36,456 nucleotides of DNA, from assembly GCA_039961635.1 (NCBI GenBank), contig JABRWB010000038.1:1-36456 (forward strand), in the 5' to 3' direction. Made by a program: the position numbers and the translations under genes. Under the pieces are notes generated by a model. It was not told the origin of the DNA. It ran no database searches and was given only the letters and a program-made list of their open reading frames with translations. Origin of the DNA: a bacterium (GTDB lineage: Bacteria > 4484-113 > JAGGVC01). Below are positions 31,320 to 36,456 of this stretch, piece after piece; the first letter of the stretch is position 1; each line of letters opens with the position of its first letter.

Positions 31320-31673
31320 CTATCCCTCCCCGGCGAGCGAACTGCCGATGACCCGCAGCGTCGCTTCCGCGGTCTTCAGGTAGTCACCGACCAGCCTGTC
31401 TTTCAGCCTGCGCCCTTTCGCCGTGAGCGAGTACAGCTTGCGCGGCCGGCCGTTGTCGGCCTCCACCCAACGGCTTTCGAGCGCGCCGTCGATCTCCAGC
31501 GCGTGCAGGACGGGGTAAAGGCTTTCGACGCGCAGCGTGAAGTCGCCGCCGCCGGAGGCCTTTATCGCCTCGGCGATGCCCCAGCCGTAGTTCTCGCCCT
31601 TGGCCAGCTCGGCCAGGACGAGCACCTTCAGCGCACCGCTCTTGAACTCGTTCTTCTCAGCTATATCAATCAC
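31320..31673 (-). CDS. PadR-family transcriptional regulator
   Basis: A 117-aa winged-helix protein of the PadR-s2 type. The diagnostic segments are LKVLVLAELAKGENYGWGIAEAIKA, then SLYPVLHALEIDGALESRWV and RKLYSLTAKGRRLKDRL. Such small PadR proteins repress adjacent membrane or transporter genes, often including their own operon. GTG 31673 is close to the AT-rich palindrome at 31681-31699 and has no Shine-Dalgarno, so the leader is at most short. The downstream partner is the HAAS-like membrane protein. Confidence 0.93.
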   Translation of the reverse strand: MIDIAEKNEFKSGALKVLVLAELAKGENYGWGIAEAIKASGGGDFTLRVESLYPVLHALEIDGALESRWVEADNGRPRKLYSLTAKGRRLKDRLVGDYLKTAEATLRVIGSSLAGEG

Positions 31674-31680
31674 CGCCAGT

Positions 31681-31699
31681 TATATAGCAATGATATATA
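31681..31699. promoter_or_regulatory. Candidate PadR operator (TATATA-N7-TATATA)
   Basis: A perfect 6-bp inverted repeat with a seven-base centre, lying eight bases upstream of the padR GTG and in the divergent gap with hyuA. AT-rich dyads are typical PadR sites. The rest of the gap (31700-31793) shows nothing else I can support. Confidence 0.6.
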
Positions 31700-31793
31700 T
31701 AGTGGATTAAATTGCATTTGTCAATGGTTCAACTTTGAATTTTGCAAATGCGGCGGAAGCGGAATTTCCATTCGGATTACGGGAGTGCGGCCT

Positions 31794-31799
31794 TATAAT
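31794..31799 (+). promoter_or_regulatory. -10 hexamer placing transcription start at the hyuA start codon
   Basis: TATAAT ends six bases before the GTG at 31806. The -35 region at the ideal spacing is TTCGGA, a weak match. Transcription is predicted to begin on the start codon. Confidence 0.6.
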
Positions 31800-31805
31800 C
31801 GCCAT

Positions 31806-33776
31806 GTGCGCATCGGCGTGGATACGGGCGGCACGTTCACCGACTTCGTATGGACGGAAGGCGGACAGCGCCGCTCGCTCAAGCTGCATTCCACTGCGGA
31901 CGACCCCGCGCGCGCGGTGCTTGACGGCATCTCGCGGATCGCCGCAGTCGCGGGCGGGGCAATCGAAATCGTATACGGAACGACTGTCGCGACGAACGCG
32001 CTTTTGACCCGGTGCGGCGCGCGCGTGCTGCTTTTCACGACCGCTGGAATGGAAGACGTTCTCGAAATCGGGCGGCAGGATCGCCCCGAGCTTTATTCGC
32101 TTCGTCCGGTCATTCCGCCGCCGCTCGTTCCGAAGCAGTTGCGCGCGGGAATAGCAGAGCGGCTCGGCCCGGATGGGGGCGCGATAATGAAATTGTCCTC
32201 CGCCGAAATCGAACGGGTTGTAGCGAAAGCGAAATCGGAGAAGCCCGACGCGGTCGCGATTTGCCTGCTCTACAGCTACATCAATTCCGAGCACGAACTG
32301 GCGCTTGCGAACGCGCTCGCGAAAACGCTGAAGGTTCCCGTTTTCACATCCTGCGAACTCGATCCGTACCCGCGCGAGTACGAGCGCACGAGCACGACGG
32401 TCATTCATGCGTACCTGTCGCGCGCGGTCGAGTCCGCGATCGCGTCGCTGACGGATTCACGCGCCCGCAAACCCCTCAACGCGGAATTGCGGCTGTCGCT
32501 TCTCACATCTTCCGGCGGCACGGCGCACGCGGCGCAGGCGATCGCGCGGCCGGCGGATCTTGTTTTATCCGGCCCCGCGGGCGGCGCGGTGGGCGCGGCG
32601 GCCGTCGCCGCGCGCGCGGGCGCGCGCGATTTCATCGGCCTCGACATGGGCGGCACATCCACGGACGTGTGCCTGGGTTTGGACGGCCGCGTTCTGGAAG
32701 ACGCGGGCGGAGAAATCGCCGGATTCCCGCTGCGCGTTCCGCGCCTGGGCGTGCACACGATAGGCGCGGGAGGGGGGAGCATCGCGCGCGCGGGCGCGGG
32801 CGGCGCGCTCGTCGTCGGTCCCGAAAGCGCGGGCGCCGACCCCGGCCCGGCCGCGTACGGCAAAGGCGATTTCGTCACCGTCACCGATGCGAACCTCGCC
32901 CTTGGGCGGCTTCCGGATGACATACTGCTGGGCGGACACACCGCTCTCGACGCCGCGCGCTCGCGCAAATACATCGCGCGGCTCGCGAAGTCGCTTTCGC
33001 TTTCGCCGGAGGATTGCGCGCGCGGAATAATCCGCATCGCCGACGAGAAAATGGCGCAGGCGGTGCGCAAAATCAGCCAGGTGCGCGGCTACGACCCGCG
33101 CGGCTTCACACTCGTCCCGTTCGGCGGCGCGGGCGCGCTGCACGCATGCGGCGTCGCGGAATTGCTTGGAATGACCCGGATTCTCGTTCCCACCGATGCC
33201 GGATGCCTTTCGGCGCTCGGCGCGTGCGCGACGCGGCCGCGGCGCGACGCGGTTGAAACCGTCATGCTCATGTCCGACGACAGAAACGCGGCGGTGAAAA
33301 TCGGGCGCAGGTTCAACTCGCTCGCGAAAACGCTTTCGCACAATTTCGACGATTTCGACGCTGTGCCCGTTTTCCGCGACGAGGCGATGTGTCGCTACCC
33401 GGGGCAGAGCTACGAGCTGGCCGTCGTCCCGGCGCGCGGGAAAGGGGATTGGTGCAAAGCCATCTCCGATGCATTCCACGCGGAGCACGAGCGCAACTAC
33501 GGATACGCGCGCCCGGAAATGCCGGTCGAAATCGTCGCGTTGAAAGTAACCGCGGAAATCGCGCTTCCCGATGACCCGGGATTATGGAGCCGCGATGCGG
33601 CAGGTGCAATCCGAGTCGCGCTGCCCGGCGGAAAAGCCGCGGACGCGTCGATTTTGAAAAAAGGACTGCGCGGCCCGGCGTCCATTGTGGACGACACCGC
33701 GACATGCTTCGTCGCACACGGATGGACGGCGTGCCGCTATAAATCCGGACATGTGTGGATGGAGCGCGCGAAATGA
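31806..33776 (+). CDS. Hydantoinase/oxoprolinase family protein, HyuA-type subunit
   Basis: A 656-aa HyuA-type ATP-dependent subunit. The N-terminus RIGVDTGGTFTDFVW is the conserved hydantoinase_N phosphate-binding motif and sets the start at GTG 31806. Later landmarks include GPAGGAVGAAAVAARAGARD, FIGLDMGGTSTDV, GGGSIARAGAGGALVVGP and LVPFGGAGALHACGVAELLG. The family includes N-methylhydantoinase, 5-oxoprolinase and acetone carboxylase subunits; the substrate cannot be told from sequence. It is paired with the HyuB-type gene by an ATGA overlap. The frame is open upstream, but translation from there would ignore the promoter. Confidence 0.93.
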   Translation: MRIGVDTGGTFTDFVWTEGGQRRSLKLHSTADDPARAVLDGISRIAAVAGGAIEIVYGTTVATNALLTRCGARVLLFTTAGMEDVLEIGRQDRPELYSLRPVIPPPLVPKQLRAGIAERLGPDGGAIMKLSSAEIERVVAKAKSEKPDAVAICLLYSYINSEHELALANALAKTLKVPVFTSCELDPYPREYERTSTTVIHAYLSRAVESAIASLTDSRARKPLNAELRLSLLTSSGGTAHAAQAIARPADLVLSGPAGGAVGAAAVAARAGARDFIGLDMGGTSTDVCLGLDGRVLEDAGGEIAGFPLRVPRLGVHTIGAGGGSIARAGAGGALVVGPESAGADPGPAAYGKGDFVTVTDANLALGRLPDDILLGGHTALDAARSRKYIARLAKSLSLSPEDCARGIIRIADEKMAQAVRKISQVRGYDPRGFTLVPFGGAGALHACGVAELLGMTRILVPTDAGCLSALGACATRPRRDAVETVMLMSDDRNAAVKIGRRFNSLAKTLSHNFDDFDAVPVFRDEAMCRYPGQSYELAVVPARGKGDWCKAISDAFHAEHERNYGYARPEMPVEIVALKVTAEIALPDDPGLWSRDAAGAIRVALPGGKAADASILKKGLRGPASIVDDTATCFVAHGWTACRYKSGHVWMERAK

Positions 33777-35356
33777 CGGCAAAGAAAACGCGCTCCCTCG
33801 ACGCGGTCGAAATCACGCTTTATTCGCAGATGCTTTCCGCGGTCTGCGAGGAGATGAGCGTCGTCCTTCAGCGCTCGGCGTATTCGCCGAACATAAAAGA
33901 GCGCCGCGATTTTTCGACCGCGCTCTTCGACGCGGACGGCGGCTTGGCCGCGCAGGGGACGAACATCCCCGTGCATCTTGGCAGCATGCCGGCAAGCGTG
34001 CGCGCCGCGCTTGACAGGTTCGCGTTCGCGCCGGGCGACGTCGTGATACTTAACGATCCGTATTCCGGCGGGACGCACCTGCCGGACATCACCGTCGTCG
34101 CACCGTTTTATTTGGAAGGAAAAAAAGAAAAGCCGATCGCATATCTTGCAAACCGCGCGCACCATGCCGACGTCGGCGGAATGACCGGCGGCAGCCTGCC
34201 GCTCTCGCGCGAGCTCGTGCAGGAAGGGCTGATCATCCCGCCTGTGAAACTCGTACGCGCCGGCGAAACCGACGAAGCCGTTCTGGATTTAATCTGCGCC
34301 AACTCGCGAACGCCGGACGAGCGCCGCGGCGACATCGCGGCGCAGCTTGCATCGCTGCACCGCGGAGCGGAAAGGCTCGCCGCGATTATGGAAAGCTCGT
34401 CCGCGGACTGGCCCGCCGTCTTCGCGGCGCTTTCGGATTATTCGCATGCGGCCGTAAAACAGCTTGTCCGCGGATTCCCCGCCGATCCCGTTTCCGCCGA
34501 GGACGCGATCGAACTGCCGGAGGGGGGGCGCGCCGCGATCCGAGCGGAAATCTCGCGGCGGCGCGGTTCGCTCGTATTCGATTTCACGGAAACCGATCCG
34601 CAGCATCCCGGACCGCTGAACGCGGTGCGCGCGATTACCGAAAGCGCGGTGCTTTACTGCATCCGCTGCCTGCTCCCGCCCGAAATTCCGTCGAACGCGG
34701 GGCTGATGCGCGCCATATGCGTTTCCACTATGCCCGGAACGATCGTCGACGCCCGCCCGCCCGCGGCGGTAGCCGGAGGCAACGTCGAAACTTCGCAGCG
34801 CATCGTGGACGTTGTTTATCAGGCGATTGCGAAGGTCTTTCCAAGCCGTATCCCCGCGCCCTCCGCGGGAACGATGACGAACGTAACCGTATCCGGCATT
34901 GATCCGCGCACGGGCGCGCCGTTCGCATACTACGAAACAATCGGGGGCGGGCACGGCGCATCGCCTTTCGGAGACGGCGCGTCCGCGCGGCACTCGCATA
35001 TGACGAACTCGCTCAACACGCCTGTCGAGGCGCTGGAAGCCGCGTATCCGCTTCTCGTGAGAAGGTACGCGGTGCGCCGCGGCTCCGGAGGCGCGGGCAA
35101 GTTCCGCGGAGGCGACGGGATAATCCGCGAAATCGAATTTCTCTGCGACGCGGAATTGTCCATCCTCTCGCAGCGGCGGGAATCCGGCCCGCCGGGCGCA
35201 TTGGGCGGAGGAAGCGGCAAGCCGTCCGCGATTTATCTCATTCCCGCGGGCGGCGCACCGAAGCGCGCGCTCCCCGGCTGCGTTTCGGTGCGTGTCCGCG
35301 CGTGCGACAGGCTCGTCATCGAAACGCCGGGCGGCGGGGGAATGGAAACCGCGTGA
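33773..35356 (+). CDS. Hydantoinase/oxoprolinase family protein, HyuB-type subunit
   Basis: A 527-aa HyuB-type subunit. The conserved segments include SPNIKERRDFSTALFDADGGLAAQ, PVHLGSMPASV, VILNDPYSGGTHLPDITVVAPF, ANRAHHADVGGMTGGSLP and PFGDGASARHSHMTNS. These make up the hydantoinase_B domain that couples with HyuA. The length is normal. ATG 33773 overlaps the hyuA stop by four bases; GGAG lies nine bases upstream. The two would form an ATP-dependent amidohydrolase or carboxylase complex in the cytoplasm. No transporter or further pathway gene is adjacent. Confidence 0.93.
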   Translation: MTAKKTRSLDAVEITLYSQMLSAVCEEMSVVLQRSAYSPNIKERRDFSTALFDADGGLAAQGTNIPVHLGSMPASVRAALDRFAFAPGDVVILNDPYSGGTHLPDITVVAPFYLEGKKEKPIAYLANRAHHADVGGMTGGSLPLSRELVQEGLIIPPVKLVRAGETDEAVLDLICANSRTPDERRGDIAAQLASLHRGAERLAAIMESSSADWPAVFAALSDYSHAAVKQLVRGFPADPVSAEDAIELPEGGRAAIRAEISRRRGSLVFDFTETDPQHPGPLNAVRAITESAVLYCIRCLLPPEIPSNAGLMRAICVSTMPGTIVDARPPAAVAGGNVETSQRIVDVVYQAIAKVFPSRIPAPSAGTMTNVTVSGIDPRTGAPFAYYETIGGGHGASPFGDGASARHSHMTNSLNTPVEALEAAYPLLVRRYAVRRGSGGAGKFRGGDGIIREIEFLCDAELSILSQRRESGPPGALGGGSGKPSAIYLIPAGGAPKRALPGCVSVRVRACDRLVIETPGGGGMETA

Positions 35357-35633
35357 TATTATGGTTTCGATGAAATCCGCGGGGACGGAATTTCGACACC
35401 GCCGGGAACCGCATCCGGCGCAATCGGAAGCTAACCTTCCCGCCGAAGGAAGTACCGGGAGGAATGTGGGAAACTGATCTAAATATAGGAAGATCGGAGT
35501 TCCCGCGTTTTTTAAAGATATAGGTACTTGCAAAAGCAAGTCGTCGCGATGCTGAAAACGCCGGGCGGCCGAAATCTCCTTCTCATTGCAAACTTGCAGC
35601 CGCCGCATTGCGCGGCGTGGGTATAATTTTCCG
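35357..35633. other. Intergenic region with two hairpins, no gene
   Basis: It contains a perfect hairpin ACTTGC-AAAA-GCAAGT (35526-35541), which is not followed by a T run, and an inverted repeat CGCCGC...GCGGCG near 35601-35617 that resembles the REP-like palindromes. No convincing coding frame was found. Confidence 0.6.
35622..35627 (+). promoter_or_regulatory. -10 hexamer placing transcription start at the glycosyltransferase start codon
   Basis: TATAAT ends six bases before GTG 35634, the same spacing as at hyuA. No -35 is recognisable. Confidence 0.6.
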
Positions 35634-36456
35634 GTGAGAGTTTTCGTCAACGCGCTTTCGACCGCCAACTCCTTCGGGATTGGGCGATACACGCGGGCGA
35701 TGATCCAGGGGCTGGCGCTGGCCAAACCGAAGGACGCGCAGCTTTATGTGTACACGCGCGATCCCGATTCGGTGATGCTTCCCGACCCGAAAAAGGTCAT
35801 CTTCGTGCGGCCCGGCGCGCCGGGCGCGAACAGGCTGCTCTTGGAGCAGGGCGACCTTCCGCGCGCCATTTCGCGCGCCCGCGCGGACGTTTTCATCTCG
35901 CCCGATTTCACGCTGCCGCAAATATGCCCGGCAAAGAAACGCATCGTCACCGTCCACGATATGCTTGTGTACACGCATCCCGAGGGGATAAGCGCCAAGG
36001 CCAGGCTTCTGTACCGCACGTTCCTGCCCGGCTCGATACGTCGCGCGACGTCAATTCTCGCCGACAGCGAGTACACGCGGCGCTCGATGGCCGATCTCTT
36101 TCCGCTGGACGCTCACAAGGCGAAAGTCGTGTACCCGGCGCTTTCGCTTGAGTTCCTGGGCGCGGAGTGCTCCCCCCCCGGCGCGCCGCTTTTGATCACG
36201 CCGCCGGAGTGGACGGACATAGTCGCGGTCGAAGAGCCGTTTCTGTTGTCCGTCGGCTCCAGCAGCGCGCGCAAGAACACGGACAGGCTTGCCGCGGTTT
36301 TCTGCGAGTGGAGGCAGAAAACGGACTGGCCGGGACACCTCGTGCTGGTCGGCGGCGACGGCGCGTTCCACCGCCCGAAAAGCAGGATTTGGGACGTCGG
36401 ATTCCAGGACGACCGGACGCTCAGGACGTTTTACTATCGCGCGGCGGGGCTGATCA
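35634..36456 (+). CDS. Glycosyltransferase family 4-type protein (3' truncated by window edge)
   Basis: The frame is open from GTG 35634 to the end of the window (274 codons). The N-terminus MRVFVNALSTANSFGIGRYTRAMI has the Gly-rich donor loop of GT4 enzymes. TVHDMLVYTHPEGISAKARLLYR, then SIRRATSILADSEYTRRSM and LLSVGSSSARKNTDRLAAVF match the order of GT4 landmarks; HLVLVGGDGAF starts the C-terminal Rossmann half. The retaining GT4 glutamate motif would lie beyond the window. Substrate unknown; probably cell-envelope polysaccharide. GTG 35634 is chosen because it is preceded by TATAAT and because the RVFVNAL start is family-like. Confidence 0.88.
   Translation, partial: MRVFVNALSTANSFGIGRYTRAMIQGLALAKPKDAQLYVYTRDPDSVMLPDPKKVIFVRPGAPGANRLLLEQGDLPRAISRARADVFISPDFTLPQICPAKKRIVTVHDMLVYTHPEGISAKARLLYRTFLPGSIRRATSILADSEYTRRSMADLFPLDAHKAKVVYPALSLEFLGAECSPPGAPLLITPPEWTDIVAVEEPFLLSVGSSSARKNTDRLAAVFCEWRQKTDWPGHLVLVGGDGAFHRPKSRIWDVGFQDDRTLRTFYYRAAGLI

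Noticed and set aside
35526-35541. ACTTGC-AAAA-GCAAGT hairpin as terminator of hyuAB
   Set aside because: No T run on either side, and it lies about 170 bases after the stop; function not supported.
5046-36179. About ten G or C runs of 7-9 bases (e.g. 5046-5054, 17297-17304, 17677-17684, 25355-25362, 36172-36179), several in fliD, suggesting phase variation
   Set aside because: At about 60% GC a 36-kb sequence should hold roughly this many such runs by chance, and they occur in housekeeping genes such as purL too. All reading frames across them are intact.

Overview
This is chromosomal DNA of a GC-rich (roughly 60%) diderm bacterium, probably from an uncultured lineage that I cannot name. 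The diderm reading rests on an LptC-like protein, outer-membrane beta-barrel candidates, lipoproteins with lipoboxes, a TolB-like propeller protein and Lgt. Flagellin, FliD and FlaG show that the cell is flagellated. Genes are densely packed on both strands, with many ATGA/TGATG overlaps and frequent GTG and TTG starts. No tRNA, rRNA, CRISPR array or prophage was seen.

Layout. 1-640: the 3' end of a dockerin-like gene, then a field of short palindromic repeats. 642-3210: lemA, a phosphoribosyltransferase, an LptC-like gene and a CPBP protease gene. 3250-4190: a consensus promoter and an XRE-S24 (LexA/CI-like) regulator. 4239-4793: a four-helix-bundle gene between inverted arrays of a 7-bp repeat. 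4860-6776 (-): purN and a PD40 propeller protein. 6830-9514: a kinase-less PAS sensor overlapping a TorF-like porin gene, then gene relics. 9853-15627 (-): purL, purQ, a truncated MNT/HepT pair, scpA and an M50 protease, with mscL inserted on the + strand. 15648-23308 (-): flagellar cluster fliD, flaG and a giant flagellin gene with an elaborate leader. 23394-29260: lipoprotein, PorV-like, PspC, methyltransferase, TPR lipoprotein, DUF6125-like and lgt genes. 29320-29975: a REP-associated transposase gene flanked by inverted REP palindromes. 30016-31673 (-): a PadR regulator with a membrane protein. 31806-35356: hyuA-hyuB. 35634 to the end: a partial glycosyltransferase gene.

Three non-coding signals stand out. 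(1) The flagellin mRNA leader has a perfect TTGACA-N17-TATAAT promoter, a predicted 5'-terminal hairpin, and two hairpins that each present AAGGAG in a six-base loop; the second has a perfect 7-bp stem and carries the flagellin ribosome-binding site. This is the geometry of CsrA targets and recalls the B. subtilis hag leader. (2) A family of 7-8-bp palindromes with mostly 2-nt loops recurs across the window with compensatory base changes and brackets a RAYT transposase, so it looks like a home-grown REP system. (3) Several genes start exactly one -10-to-+1 distance after a TATAAT-like hexamer, which predicts leaderless mRNAs.

Functional links: purN, purL and purQ belong to purine synthesis, although purS is not seen. 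Lgt would modify the lipoproteins encoded nearby. The two large flagellar proteins (flagellin and FliD, both 1130 aa) suggest an enlarged filament surface and a matching cap. All functions are inferred from sequence recognition alone; no searches were run.
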